Source: Scandinavium hiltneri (GTDB taxonomy: Bacteria > Pseudomonadota > Gammaproteobacteria > Enterobacterales > Enterobacteriaceae). Taken from it: a DNA stretch of 64,000 nucleotides. The stretch is taken from NCBI RefSeq assembly GCF_024764835.1, contig NZ_JALIGE010000072.1:124001-188000 (forward strand). The letters run 5' to 3'. The notes below the pieces were generated by a model. It had not been told where the DNA came from. It saw only the letters and a list, made by a program, of their open reading frames with translations, and made no database searches. Below are positions 16,822-26,021 of the stretch, piece by piece. The position numbers and the translations under genes were made by a program. How positions within the stretch are numbered: the first letter of the stretch is position 1; each line of letters starts with the position of its first letter.

Positions 16822-17832
16822 TTAAGGCATTTCCGGCGGTGTGATACCGAAATGGTTCCAGGCTCGCACCGTCGCCATTCGCCCGCGCGGGGTGCGCTGC
16901 AAAAAGCCCTGCTGAATAAGATACGGCTCCAGCACGTCTTCAATGGTTTCGCGCTCTTCGCCAATTGCCGCAGCAAGGTTATCCAGCCCGACAGGACCGC
17001 CGAAAAATTTGTCGATAACCGCCAACAGCAGCTTACGGTCCATATAATCGAAGCCTTCTGCATCGACGTTCAGCATATCCAGCGCCTGAGAGGCAATATC
17101 CGCCGAAATGGTTCCGTCATGGCGCACTTCGGAGAAATCACGTACACGGCGCAACAGACGGTTAGCGATACGCGGCGTACCGCGTGCGCGACGCGCCACT
17201 TCCAACGCGCCCTCCTCGCTCATCTCCAGGCCCATGTAACGCGCACTGCGTCCGACAATGTGCTGGAGATCAGGAACCTGATAAAACTCCAGGCGCTGTA
17301 CGATCCCAAAACGGTCACGCAGCGGCGACGTTAATGAACCAGCGCGCGTGGTGGCGCCAATCAGCGTAAACGGTGGCAGGTCAATTTTAATCGAACGCGC
17401 GGCCGGGCCTTCACCAATCATGATATCCAGCTGATAGTCTTCCATCGCCGGATAAAGCACTTCTTCAACCACTGGCGACAGCCGGTGAATTTCATCAATG
17501 AACAGCACGTCATGCGGTTCAAGGTTGGTCAGCATCGCCGCCAGGTCACCCGCTTTTTCCAGCACCGGGCCGGAGGTGGTACGCAAGTTAACGCCCATTT
17601 CATTGGCGACGATATTCGCCAGCGTCGTTTTCCCAAGCCCCGGCGGGCCGAAAATCAGCAGATGATCGAGTGCTTCACCGCGTAGCTTCGCCGCCTGAAT
17701 AAAGATTTCCATCTGCGAGCGCACCTGCGGCTGGCCGATATATTCCTCCAGCAGCTTCGGGCGAATAGCGCGGTCAACCACATCTTCAGGTACGACACTT
17801 TCTGCAGAGACCAGGCGGTCAGCTTCAATCAT
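16822..17832 (-). CDS. ruvB: Holliday junction branch migration ATPase RuvB
   Basis: At 336 residues this equals E. coli RuvB, the hexameric AAA+ motor that drives branch migration with RuvA. Visible are Walker A GPPGLGKTT (near 62-70), Walker B LFIDEIHRL, sensor 1 IGATTRAG, the arginine-finger region RDRFGIV and the C-terminal winged helix ending FLQRTPRGRMATVRAWNHFG. It follows ruvA by 8 bp in one LexA-controlled operon. Its natural terminator downstream has been split by the IS. Confidence 0.98.
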   Translation of the reverse strand: MIEADRLVSAESVVPEDVVDRAIRPKLLEEYIGQPQVRSQMEIFIQAAKLRGEALDHLLIFGPPGLGKTTLANIVANEMGVNLRTTSGPVLEKAGDLAAMLTNLEPHDVLFIDEIHRLSPVVEEVLYPAMEDYQLDIMIGEGPAARSIKIDLPPFTLIGATTRAGSLTSPLRDRFGIVQRLEFYQVPDLQHIVGRSARYMGLEMSEEGALEVARRARGTPRIANRLLRRVRDFSEVRHDGTISADIASQALDMLNVDAEGFDYMDRKLLLAVIDKFFGGPVGLDNLAAAIGEERETIEDVLEPYLIQQGFLQRTPRGRMATVRAWNHFGITPPEMP

Positions 17833-17840
17833 CCGTTACC

Positions 17841-18452
17841 TCACATCGCGGCGCGAAGCGCGTCGCGGATTAGCGTTTCACTGCTGGCATTCGGGCTGGC
17901 GATTTTGCTCACCATCCGACTCGCTTCCTGTGGTTTATAGCCCAGCGCCACCAGCGCAGCAACCGCTTCCTGCTCGGCGTCGTCGGTCGCCTGGCTGGCC
18001 GGAGAGGTCAGTACCAGATCGGATGCAGGGGTAAACAGGTCGCCATGCAGGCCTTTGAAGCGGTCTTTCATTTCGACAATCAAGCGCTCAGCGGTTTTCT
18101 TACCTACGCCCGGCAGCTTGACCAACGAACCAATTTCTTCGCGTTCAACGGCATTCACAAACTGTTGTGCAGACATGCCGGAAAGGATAGCTAGCGCCAG
18201 TTTCGGGCCGACGCCATTAACTTTGATGAGCTCGCGGAACAGGGTACGTTCCTGCTTATTATTGAAGCCGTACAACAGCTGCGCGTCTTCACGTACCACG
18301 AATTGCGTGAAGACAGTGGCTTCATTGCCCTGCTCCGGCAGTTCGTAGAAACAGGTCATCGGCATATGCACTTCATAGCCCACGCCGCCCACTTCCAGTA
18401 ATACCAGTGGGGGTTGTTTTTCCAGAATGATGCCTCTGAGTCTGCCGATCAC
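17841..18452 (-). CDS. ruvA: Holliday junction-binding protein RuvA
   Basis: I start at the GTG at 18452, with AGGAG six bases upstream, giving 203 residues (M/VIGRLRGIILEKQPPLVLLEV) as in E. coli; the ATG at 18476 lacks a ribosome site. Domain I (OB fold, about 1-62) and domain II with two helix-hairpin-helix motifs (VNGVGPKLALAIL, LPGVGKKTAERLIVEM) bind the junction. Domain III (about 155-203) regulates RuvB. E. coli yebB, between ruvA and ruvC in K-12, is absent here. Confidence 0.96.
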   Translation of the reverse strand: MIGRLRGIILEKQPPLVLLEVGGVGYEVHMPMTCFYELPEQGNEATVFTQFVVREDAQLLYGFNNKQERTLFRELIKVNGVGPKLALAILSGMSAQQFVNAVEREEIGSLVKLPGVGKKTAERLIVEMKDRFKGLHGDLFTPASDLVLTSPASQATDDAEQEAVAALVALGYKPQEASRMVSKIASPNASSETLIRDALRAAM

Positions 18453-18495
18453 GTGACGCTCCTGCGTTGGGGACAAAATACGAATGCCGTATCAT

Positions 18496-18522
18496 AAAAA
18501 AAGGCTGGATAAATATCCAGCC
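18496..18522 (-). promoter_or_regulatory. LexA box of ruvAB, also the stem of the ruvC terminator
   Basis: CTGGATAAATATCCAG (18505-18520) is a LexA box very close to the known E. coli ruvA box. It sits inside the longer inverted repeat AGGCTGGATA/TATCCAGCCT (18502-18523) followed on the minus strand by seven Ts, which makes a textbook intrinsic terminator for ruvC. The ruvA GTG is about 50 bp downstream. One sequence therefore seems to serve as SOS operator in DNA and terminator in RNA. Confidence 0.85.
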
Positions 18523-18535
18523 TCCATTGTCTTAT

Positions 18536-19057
18536 TTAGCGTAATCTTCCGCGCGCCAGATTCAGCCGCGTGTCGCTTATCTGCATCGCGTTCTGATTGA
18601 CGTGGCAATGCGTGATAGCAATCGCCAGCGCATCGGCGGCATCCGCCTGAGGGTTGGCCGGCAGTTTGAGCAGGGTTCGCACCATGTGCTGCACCTGCGT
18701 TTTGTCCGCACCGCCGTTCCCCACTACGGTTTGTTTCACCTGGCGTGCCGCGTATTCAAACACCGGCAAATCCTGGTTTACCGCCGCCACAATCGCCACA
18801 CCACGTGCCTGACCCAGCTTGAGGGCCGAGTCGGCGTTTTTCGCCATGAATACCTGCTCAATGGCAAAGATATCCGGCTGAAACTGGGTGATGATTTCCG
18901 ATACGCCTGCGTAAATCAGCTTCAGACGCGACGGCAAATCGTCCACCTTGGTGCGGATGCATCCGCTTCCAAGGTAAGAAAGCTGCCGTCCGACCTGGCG
19001 AATGACGCCGTATCCGGTGATGCGCGAGCCCGGGTCAATGCCGAGAATAATGGACAT
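18536..19057 (-). CDS. ruvC: Holliday junction resolvase RuvC
   Basis: The ATG at 19057 with CTGGAGG upstream gives 173 residues (MSIILGIDPGSRITGYGVI), as in E. coli. The endonuclease cuts junctions after RuvAB branch migration. The acidic catalytic set is visible: Asp in LGIDPGS (about 7), Glu in FAIEQVFMA (about 66), and two Asp in PQADAADALAIA (about 138 and 141). It lies 34 bp downstream of yebC and is separated from ruvAB by the terminator/LexA element. Confidence 0.97.
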   Translation of the reverse strand: MSIILGIDPGSRITGYGVIRQVGRQLSYLGSGCIRTKVDDLPSRLKLIYAGVSEIITQFQPDIFAIEQVFMAKNADSALKLGQARGVAIVAAVNQDLPVFEYAARQVKQTVVGNGGADKTQVQHMVRTLLKLPANPQADAADALAIAITHCHVNQNAMQISDTRLNLARGRLR

Positions 19058-19091
19058 CACGCGCCTCCAGCGGGGGAGTTAAACAGACCCA

Positions 19092-19832
19092 TTAGAGGGT
19101 AGCTGCAACCTCATCAGAGATCTCACCGTTGTGATAAACTTCCTGCACGTCGTCGCAGTCTTCCAGCATATCGATCAGACGCAGCAGTTTCGGTGCCGTT
19201 TCTGCATCCATGTCCGCTTTGGTGGACGGGATCATCGACACTTCAGCGTTGTCCGCTTTCAGGCCAGCCGCTTCCAGTGCATCACGTACCGCGCCCATTT
19301 CTTCCCAGGCGGTGTAGACGTCGATTGCGCCATCGTCGAAGGTCACAACATCTTCAGCACCGGCTTCCAGTGCCGCTTCCATGATCACATCTTCATCGCC
19401 CGCTTCGAAGGAAATCACGCCTTTTTTGCTGAACAGATACGCCACGGAACCGTCAGTGCCGAGGTTGCCCCCGGTTTTGGTGAAGGCATGACGCACTTCC
19501 GCCACAGTACGGTTGCGGTTGTCGGACAGGCATTCCACCATCACCGCCGTGCCGCCAGGACCGTAACCTTCATAAATGATGGTTTCCATGTTCGAATCTT
19601 CATCACCACCGACGCCACGCGCGATGGCGCGGTTCAGGGTGTCACGCGTCATGTTGTTCGACAGGGCTTTGTCGATAGCAGCACGCAGACGTGGGTTAGA
19701 ACCCGCATCGCCGCCGCCCAGACGCGCCGCAGTGACCAGTTCGCGGATGATTTTGGTAAAGATCTTACCGCGTTTGGCATCCTGTGCCGCTTTGCGGTGT
19801 TTGGTGTTGGCCCACTTACTATGACCTGCCAT
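19092..19832 (-). CDS. yebC: YebC/TACO1-family protein
   Basis: The 246 residues equal E. coli YebC and begin with the family signature MAGHSKWANTKHRKAAQDAKRG. Three domains are expected: a basic helical N-terminus, then two alpha/beta lobes with acidic surfaces (GDEDVIMEAALEAGAEDV near 155). Long annotated as a DNA-binding transcriptional regulator, the family (human TACO1) has more recently been linked to translation of difficult proline-rich stretches. It precedes ruvC and probably shares its transcript. Confidence 0.96.
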   Translation of the reverse strand: MAGHSKWANTKHRKAAQDAKRGKIFTKIIRELVTAARLGGGDAGSNPRLRAAIDKALSNNMTRDTLNRAIARGVGGDEDSNMETIIYEGYGPGGTAVMVECLSDNRNRTVAEVRHAFTKTGGNLGTDGSVAYLFSKKGVISFEAGDEDVIMEAALEAGAEDVVTFDDGAIDVYTAWEEMGAVRDALEAAGLKADNAEVSMIPSTKADMDAETAPKLLRLIDMLEDCDDVQEVYHNGEISDEVAATL

Positions 19833-19918
19833 AAATAATTCTCCACTTCCCGTCGGCTTTACGCCCTCAGGTATCAGCGGACTGGCCGCCTGCCTGAGGA
19901 CCTAAATTCTTGGGAAAA

Positions 19919-20362
19919 CTAATTAAGGTTAATTACAAATTCTTCAATCGCCTGCCGGTTGCTCCACGACTTAGTGAGCGCCGCTGCTTCAGGAGCAGCA
20001 ACCCAGTGCCAGGCGAGATGTTCACTTATCTCAATCTGGCGCTCATGGGGCAGCGCAAGACAGAACCACGATTCCGTATTGCGCTCGATACCCGGCGCGT
20101 AGCGATGGCGTAAATGCGTAAAAATTTCAAATTCCACCGTGCGCTGACAGTCAATTAAGGCCAGCGGCTCTGAGGCAACGTCAATGGCGACCTCTTCCTT
20201 TACTTCACGCGCGGCGGCTTGCAACGCGGTTTCCCCCTCTTCCAGACTGCCGGTTACCGACTGCCAGAAATCAGGGTCATCGCGTCGCTGCAACATCAGC
20301 ACCCGTTTCGTATCCTGCGCGTAAATGACGACCAGAACCGAGACGGGACGCTTGAAGAGCAT
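19919..20362 (-). CDS. nudB: dihydroneopterin triphosphate diphosphatase NudB
   Basis: The start is taken as the ATG at 20362 (MLFKRPVSVLVVIYAQDTKR), giving 147 residues and lying just past the aspS stop. A longer frame from 20404 would overlap aspS by 41 bp. The Nudix box GSLEEGETALQAAAREVKEE with the following VAI is complete (about 39-61). The E. coli enzyme removes pyrophosphate from dihydroneopterin triphosphate in folate synthesis. The order aspS-nudB-yebC-ruvC is conserved. Confidence 0.93.
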   Translation of the reverse strand: MLFKRPVSVLVVIYAQDTKRVLMLQRRDDPDFWQSVTGSLEEGETALQAAAREVKEEVAIDVASEPLALIDCQRTVEFEIFTHLRHRYAPGIERNTESWFCLALPHERQIEISEHLAWHWVAAPEAAALTKSWSNRQAIEEFVINLN

Positions 20363-20363
20363 A

Positions 20364-22151
20364 TTACTTGTTCTCCGCAGACTCTTTTGGCTCTTTCGCC
20401 ACAACCTGAATACCCAGCTCGGTCAGTGAAGTCGGATTTGCGAAGCTTGGAGCTTCGGTCATCAGGCACGCGGCAGCGGTGGTTTTCGGGAAGGCGATAA
20501 CGTCACGGATGTTATCGGTGCCGGTCAGCAGCATGGTCAGGCGATCCAGACCAAACGCCAGGCCCGCGTGTGGCGGTGTGCCGTATTTAAGGGCGTCGAG
20601 CAGGAAGCCGAATTTCTCACGCTGTTCCTGTTCGTTGATGCCGAGAATGCCGAACACGGTCTGCTGCATTTCACCGTTGTGAATACGCACGGAACCGCCG
20701 CCGACTTCATAACCGTTAATGACCATATCGTAGGCGTTCGCGACTGCGTCTTCCGGGGAGGCTTTCAGCTCTGCCGCCGTCATCTCTTTCGCAGAGGTGA
20801 ACGGGTGGTGCATTGCGGTCAGGCCGCCTTCGCCGTCGTCTTCGAACATTGGGAAGTCGATAACCCACAACGGCGCCCATTTGGCTTCGTCGGTGATGCT
20901 CAGGTCTTTACCGAGTTTCAGACGCAGCGCGCCCATCGAATCGGCAACCACTTTCTTGTTATCAGCGCCGAAGAAGATCATGTCGCCGTCTTGTGCACCG
21001 GTACGGGCAAGAATGGCTTCCACGATGTCAGCGTTCAGGAATTTAGCGACCGGGCTGGCGATACCTTCCAGGCCTTTAGCACGCTCGGTGACTTTGATGT
21101 AAGCCAGGCCTTTCGCGCCGTAGATTTTGATGAAGTTACCGTAGTCGTCGATCTGCTTACGGCTCAGCGCGGCACCGCCCGGAACGCGCAGCGCAGCCAC
21201 GCGGCCTTTGGCATCATTTGCCGGGCCGGCAAACACGGCGAACTCAACGCTTTTCAGCAGGTCCGCAACGTCAACCAGTTCCATTGGGTTACGCAGATCC
21301 GGCTTATCGGAACCGTAACGACGTTCAGCTTCAGCGAAGGTCATGATGGGGAAATCGCCCAGGTCCACGCCTTTGATTTCCAGCCACAGTTGACGAACCA
21401 GCGCTTCCATCACTTCACGCACCTGTGGTGCGGTCATGAAGGAGGTTTCTACGTCGATCTGGGTAAATTCAGGCTGACGGTCAGCGCGCAGGTCTTCGTC
21501 ACGGAAGCATTTCACAATCTGATAGTAGCGGTCAAAACCGGACATCATCAGCAGCTGTTTGAACAGCTGTGGAGACTGTGGCAGCGCGTAGAATTTGCCT
21601 TTATGTACGCGGCTCGGTACCAGGTAGTCACGCGCACCTTCCGGCGTGGCTTTGGTCAGCATCGGGGTTTCGATGTCGAGGAAGTCGTGCTCATCCATGA
21701 AGCGACGCACGAAGCTGGTGATTTTCGCACGGGTCTTCAGGCGGTTCGCCATTTCAGGGCGACGCAGGTCGAGGTAGCGGTACTTCAGGCGCGCTTCTTC
21801 CGTATTGACGTGGTTAGAATCAAGCGGCAGTGCTTCTGAACGGTTGATGATAACCAGGTCGGACGCCAGCACTTCGATTTCGCCGGTCGGCATGTCGGTG
21901 TTTACGTTTTTCGCATCACGCGCACGCACGGTACCGGTAATTTGAATGCAAAATTCATTGCGCAGTTCAGACGCCAGTTTTAAGGCCTCTGCGCGGTCCG
22001 GATCGAAAAAGACCTGCACGATACCTTCGCGGTCACGCATATCGATGAAAATAAGGCTGCCGAGATCACGGCGACGGTTAACCCAACCACACAGCGTCAC
22101 TTGCTGCCCAACGTGGGACTGACGCAGCTGCCCGCAATATTCTGTACGCAT
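20364..22151 (-). CDS. aspS: aspartyl-tRNA synthetase
   Basis: A 595-residue class II synthetase (E. coli 590). The N-terminal OB-fold anticodon domain covers about 1-105 (MRTEYCGQLRQSHVGQQVTL). Class II motif 1 is in FLDIETPMLTKATPEGARD and motif 2 in IVKCFRDEDLRADRQPEFTQ. The bacterial GAD insertion is at about 290-420. Motif 3 is in GLAFGLDRLTMLL near 530. It charges tRNA-Asp in the cytosol. The 245-bp spacer to the divergent yecD holds no other gene. Confidence 0.98.
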   Translation of the reverse strand: MRTEYCGQLRQSHVGQQVTLCGWVNRRRDLGSLIFIDMRDREGIVQVFFDPDRAEALKLASELRNEFCIQITGTVRARDAKNVNTDMPTGEIEVLASDLVIINRSEALPLDSNHVNTEEARLKYRYLDLRRPEMANRLKTRAKITSFVRRFMDEHDFLDIETPMLTKATPEGARDYLVPSRVHKGKFYALPQSPQLFKQLLMMSGFDRYYQIVKCFRDEDLRADRQPEFTQIDVETSFMTAPQVREVMEALVRQLWLEIKGVDLGDFPIMTFAEAERRYGSDKPDLRNPMELVDVADLLKSVEFAVFAGPANDAKGRVAALRVPGGAALSRKQIDDYGNFIKIYGAKGLAYIKVTERAKGLEGIASPVAKFLNADIVEAILARTGAQDGDMIFFGADNKKVVADSMGALRLKLGKDLSITDEAKWAPLWVIDFPMFEDDGEGGLTAMHHPFTSAKEMTAAELKASPEDAVANAYDMVINGYEVGGGSVRIHNGEMQQTVFGILGINEQEQREKFGFLLDALKYGTPPHAGLAFGLDRLTMLLTGTDNIRDVIAFPKTTAAACLMTEAPSFANPTSLTELGIQVVAKEPKESAENK

Positions 22152-22396
22152 GAGAGTTCCCTTAACTTAGCCGCAGGCACACTTGTCGCAGCTTTATCTG
22201 AATGTCACAACTGGATGAAAAAAGGGGGCTATTATACTAGAAATTCTCGCCCACGATAAGACCGTCGCGCACCAGCCGCACGTTTGCTGTACGCTTATTG
22301 AGGGTACTCACAAAAATTAACAAAAATTGTGACGCACGCACGGCACGACTCAGCGTATTGTTAGCCACCTAATTATGTGATTTAACGGGGATAAAT

Positions 22397-22963
22397 ATGT
22401 TGGAACTGAACGCAAAAAAAACAGCACTGGTAGTCATCGATCTTCAGGAAGGCATCCTCCCGTTTGCTGGCGGTCCGCACACGTCCACTGACGTGGTAAC
22501 AAAATCGGCCAAATTAGCGGCCAAATGCCGTGAACAAGGTTCACCTGTGGTCATGGTTCGCGTGGGCTGGTCAGCTGACGGCGGCGACGCGGTGAAAACG
22601 CTGGTCGATGCTCAGGTTCCTGCGCATAAACTGCCAGAAAACTGGATGACCTACCCGACCGCGCTCGGTAAAAAAGACACTGACATTGAAGTCACCAAAC
22701 GTCAGTGGGGCGCTTTTTACGGCACCGAACTGGAACTTCAGCTGCGTCGCCGCGGTGTAGACACCATCATTCTGTGCGGCATCTCCACCAATATCGGCGT
22801 GGAATCCACCGCGCGTAATGCCTGGGAGCTGGGCTTTAACCTGGTTATCGCCGAAGATGCGTGCAGCGCCGCCGATGCGGAGCAGCATCAGGACAGCATG
22901 ACCAACATTTTCCCACGCATCGCCCGCATCCGCAGCACGGAGGAAATCCTCGCGGCGTTATGA
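22397..22963 (+). CDS. yecD: isochorismatase-family hydrolase YecD
   Basis: The 188 residues match E. coli YecD. The cysteine-hydrolase triad of the isochorismatase-like fold is visible: Asp in VVIDLQEG (near 15), Lys in VTKRQWGAF (near 98) and the nucleophile region LCGISTNIGVESTARNAWEL (Cys near 128). The natural substrate is not known. It overlaps yecE by the ATGA of its stop, so the two are probably translated together. Confidence 0.93.
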   Translation: MLELNAKKTALVVIDLQEGILPFAGGPHTSTDVVTKSAKLAAKCREQGSPVVMVRVGWSADGGDAVKTLVDAQVPAHKLPENWMTYPTALGKKDTDIEVTKRQWGAFYGTELELQLRRRGVDTIILCGISTNIGVESTARNAWELGFNLVIAEDACSAADAEQHQDSMTNIFPRIARIRSTEEILAAL

Positions 22964-23790
22964 CAAACGCGATGATTTACGTAGGACTTCCACAATGGTC
23001 GCACCCTAAATGGGTGCGCCTTGGTATTACCAGCCTTGAAGAATATGCCCGCCACTTTAACTGCGTGGAGGGCAATACCACGCTGTACGCCCTGCCCCGC
23101 GCTGAAATCGTGCAGCGCTGGCATGAACAAACCTCCGACGATTTTCGTTTCTGCTTTAAATTCCCGGCGACCATCAGCCATCAGGCAGCACTTCGCCACT
23201 GCGACACTCTCACCGCCGAGTTTTTCAGCCGAATGGCTCCGCTGGACCAGCGCATCGGTCAATACTGGCTGCAGCTTCCTGCCACCTTTTCGCCTGCCGA
23301 TTTACCTGCGCTCTGGCAGTTTCTCGACGGTTTACCCGATGCGTTTTCTTACGGCGTCGAAGTGCGTCATCCCCTCTTTTTCGACAAGGGTGACGCGGAG
23401 TTGCAGTTTAATCGTGGGTTGCATGAGCGCGGCGTGAATCGCGTAATTCTCGACAGCCGTCCGGTACACAGCGCCGTTGCGCACAGCGAAGCGATGGTTG
23501 ACGCCCAGCGCAAAAAGCCGAAAGTGCCCGTGCACGCCGTCGTCACGGCCAGTCACCCGATGGTGCGGTTTATCGGCAGCGATAACATGGCGCAGAATCG
23601 TGAACTGTTTGCAGTCTGGCTTAAAGCCCTGCCGAAATGGTCTCAGACCACCACTCCTTTCCTTTTCCTGCATACGCCGGACATCGCCCAGGCCCCTGAA
23701 CTGGTTGATACTCTGTGGAAAGATTTACGTGCAGCCCTTCCTGAAATTGGCACCGCCCCGTCTATCCCGCAGCAAACATCTCTTTTCTGA
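22960..23790 (+). CDS. yecE: DUF72 protein YecE
   Basis: The ATG at 22960 overlaps the yecD stop and gives 276 residues (MTNAMIYVGLPQWSHPKWVR). The ATG at 22972 is an alternative that matches the usual E. coli start. The DUF72 family forms a TIM-barrel-like fold with conserved WSHPKW, EGNTTLYALP, FCFKFPATISH and GVEVRHP blocks, all present. No reaction is established. The downstream yecN is 53 bp away. Confidence 0.92.
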   Translation: MTNAMIYVGLPQWSHPKWVRLGITSLEEYARHFNCVEGNTTLYALPRAEIVQRWHEQTSDDFRFCFKFPATISHQAALRHCDTLTAEFFSRMAPLDQRIGQYWLQLPATFSPADLPALWQFLDGLPDAFSYGVEVRHPLFFDKGDAELQFNRGLHERGVNRVILDSRPVHSAVAHSEAMVDAQRKKPKVPVHAVVTASHPMVRFIGSDNMAQNRELFAVWLKALPKWSQTTTPFLFLHTPDIAQAPELVDTLWKDLRAALPEIGTAPSIPQQTSLF

Positions 23791-23843
23791 GTTATCCTTC
23801 CTCGCATGGTCAGTGCCATCAGCCAGTCTAAAAGGGAGTTTGT

Positions 23844-24239
23844 ATGGTTAGCGCGTTGTACGCCGTGCTGGGTGCGTTGTTGTTAATTAAGTTTTCTTTC
23901 GATGTTGTTCGGCTGCGCCTGCAATACCGTGTGGCCTATGGCGACGGCGGCTTCAACGAGCTGCAAAGTGCTATCCGCATTCACGGCAATGCGGTGGAAT
24001 ACATTCCGGTAGGCCTGCTGTTGCTGCTGTTCATGGAGATGAATGGCGCCCAAACGTGGATGGTGCACGTGTGTGGCCTGTTGTTGATCGCCGGCCGCCT
24101 GATGCATTACTGGGGTTTTCACCACCGACTGTTCCGCTGGCGTCGTTCGGCAATGAGCGCCACCTGGTGTTCGCTGTTGCTAATGGTGCTGGCAAACCTG
24201 TGGTATCTGCCCTGGGAGTTGGTTTTCTCCCTGCGTTAG
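23844..24239 (+). CDS. yecN: MAPEG-family membrane protein YecN
   Basis: A 131-residue membrane protein with about four hydrophobic segments, preceded by AAAAGGGAG. The MAPEG landmark Glu/Asn region is seen in ELQSAIRIHGNAVEYIPVGL (about 34-53), which in relatives binds glutathione. Enzyme activity of the bacterial protein is not established. Length and position before cmoA agree with E. coli. Confidence 0.92.
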   Translation: MVSALYAVLGALLLIKFSFDVVRLRLQYRVAYGDGGFNELQSAIRIHGNAVEYIPVGLLLLLFMEMNGAQTWMVHVCGLLLIAGRLMHYWGFHHRLFRWRRSAMSATWCSLLLMVLANLWYLPWELVFSLR

Positions 24240-24277
24240 CGCACAATATGCCGTTTTTTATTTTCTGGAATCACGTT

Positions 24278-25021
24278 ATGCCCCATCGCGACACGCTTTT
24301 TTCTGCCCCGATCGCAAGCCTGGGTGACTGGACCTTTGATGAACGGGTGGCCGAAGTTTTCCCCGACATGATCCAGCGCTCGGTGCCCGGTTATTCCAAT
24401 ATCATCTCAATGATTGGCATGCTGGCCGAGCGCTTTGTGCAACCCGACACGCAGGTTTATGACCTCGGCTGTTCGCTCGGCGCGGCAACGCTGTCGATCC
24501 GCCGCAATATCGCCCACGAAGGCTGCAAAATTATCGGCGTGGATAACTCCCCGGCGATGGTTGAACGCTGCCGCCGTCATATCGACGCCTATAAAGCGCC
24601 GACGCCGGTCGAGATTATCGAAGGCGATATCCGCGACATTGAGATTGAGAATGCCTCGATGGTGGTGCTCAACTTTACGATGCAGTTCATTGAGCCGCCG
24701 GAGCGCCAGGCGCTGCTGGAAAAAATCCACAAAGGCCTGAATCCAGGCGGTGCGCTGGTGCTGTCAGAAAAATTCAGCTTTGAAGACCAGAAAGTCGGCG
24801 AACTGCTGTTCAACATGCATCATGACTTCAAGCGGGCCAACGGTTACAGCGAACTGGAAATCAGTCAGAAGCGCAGCATGCTGGAAAACGTGATGCTGAC
24901 AGATTCGGTCGACGCCCATAAAGCGCGCCTGCGCGCCGCCGGGTTTGCGCACAGCGAACTGTGGTTCCAGTGCTTCAACTTCGGCTCACTGGTGGCCCTG
25001 AAAGCCGGGGCAGACGAATGA
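24278..25021 (+). CDS. cmoA: carboxy-S-adenosylmethionine synthase CmoA
   Basis: The ATG at 24278 (MPHRDTLFSAPIASLGDWTF) gives 247 residues as in E. coli; the open frame runs further upstream, overlapping yecN. The Rossmann SAM motif VYDLGCSLGAATLS is near 60-73. CmoA makes carboxy-SAM from SAM and prephenate, the donor used by CmoB in wobble-uridine (cmo5U34) modification of tRNA. It overlaps cmoB by ATGA. Confidence 0.96.
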   Translation: MPHRDTLFSAPIASLGDWTFDERVAEVFPDMIQRSVPGYSNIISMIGMLAERFVQPDTQVYDLGCSLGAATLSIRRNIAHEGCKIIGVDNSPAMVERCRRHIDAYKAPTPVEIIEGDIRDIEIENASMVVLNFTMQFIEPPERQALLEKIHKGLNPGGALVLSEKFSFEDQKVGELLFNMHHDFKRANGYSELEISQKRSMLENVMLTDSVDAHKARLRAAGFAHSELWFQCFNFGSLVALKAGADE

Positions 25022-25992
25022 TCGAGTTTGGCAATTTTTATCAGCTGATAGCCAAAGATCCGCTGCTCTCTCGTTGGCTCGAAACCCTGCCTGCGCAGAT
25101 TGGTGCCTGGCAGCGTGACGCGCTGCATGGCCAGTTTAAACAGTGGTCCCGCGCCGTAGAGTTCATGCCTGAAATTCAGCCGTGGAAACTCGACCTGCTG
25201 CACAGCGTCACCGCTGAGAGCGAACAGCCGCTCGGTGAAGGCCCTCTGATCCGCATCGACAAACTGCTGCGTAACCTGATGCCGTGGCGCAAAGGGCCGT
25301 TTTCGCTGTATGGCGTGAACATCGATACCGAATGGCGTTCCGACTGGAAGTGGGATCGCGTTCTGCCGCACCTGTCAGATTTAACCGGGCGCACCATTCT
25401 CGACGTCGGCTGTGGCAGCGGATATCACATGTGGCGCATGATTGGCGCGGGCGCGAAGCTGGCGGTCGGCATCGACCCGACGCAGCTGTTCCTGTGTCAG
25501 TTCGAAGCGGTTCGTAAGCTGCTCGGCAACGATCAGCGCGCACATCTGCTGCCGCTTGGCATTGAGCAAATGCCGGTGTTGAACGCATTCGATACCGTTT
25601 TTTCGATGGGCGTGCTGTACCACCGCCGTTCTCCGTTGGAACATCTGTGGCAGCTGAAAGATCAGTTAGTCAGCGAAGGTGAACTGGTGCTGGAAACGCT
25701 GGTGGTAGAAGGCGATGAAAACACCGTCCTGGTGCCGGGTGACCGCTACGCACAAATGCGCAACGTGTACTTTATCCCGTCCGCGCCGGCGTTGAAGCAG
25801 TGGCTGGAAAAATGCGGGTTTGTCGACGTTCGCATTGTCGACATGAACGTCACCAGTACCGAAGAACAGCGCCGTACCGAGTGGATGACCACCGAATCGC
25901 TGGCCGAATTCCTCGACCCGAATGACAGCAGTAAAACCATCGAAGGCTACCCCGCCCCGCTGCGCGCAGTACTGATTGCGAAAAAGCCGTAG
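25018..25992 (+). CDS. cmoB: tRNA U34 carboxymethyltransferase CmoB
   Basis: The ATG at 25018, inside the cmoA stop, gives 324 residues (E. coli 323). The protein moves the carboxymethyl group of Cx-SAM to ho5U34 of several tRNAs. Seen are an N-terminal tRNA-binding part (MPWRKGPFSLYGVNIDTEWR near 91-110), the SAM motif TILDVGCGSGYHMWRMIGAG and the conserved FSMGVLYHRRSPLEHL. It is the last gene of this plus-strand run. Confidence 0.96.
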   Translation: MIEFGNFYQLIAKDPLLSRWLETLPAQIGAWQRDALHGQFKQWSRAVEFMPEIQPWKLDLLHSVTAESEQPLGEGPLIRIDKLLRNLMPWRKGPFSLYGVNIDTEWRSDWKWDRVLPHLSDLTGRTILDVGCGSGYHMWRMIGAGAKLAVGIDPTQLFLCQFEAVRKLLGNDQRAHLLPLGIEQMPVLNAFDTVFSMGVLYHRRSPLEHLWQLKDQLVSEGELVLETLVVEGDENTVLVPGDRYAQMRNVYFIPSAPALKQWLEKCGFVDVRIVDMNVTSTEEQRRTEWMTTESLAEFLDPNDSSKTIEGYPAPLRAVLIAKKP

Positions 25993-26021
25993 GCCTTTTT
26001 GTAAAGCTGCAACGGGCACCG

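Noticed and set aside
20568..21839. 423-codon open frame antisense to aspS
   Set aside because: It lies wholly inside aspS on the other strand, has His/Phe/Gln-rich composition typical of shadow frames in GC-rich genes, and no ribosome site.
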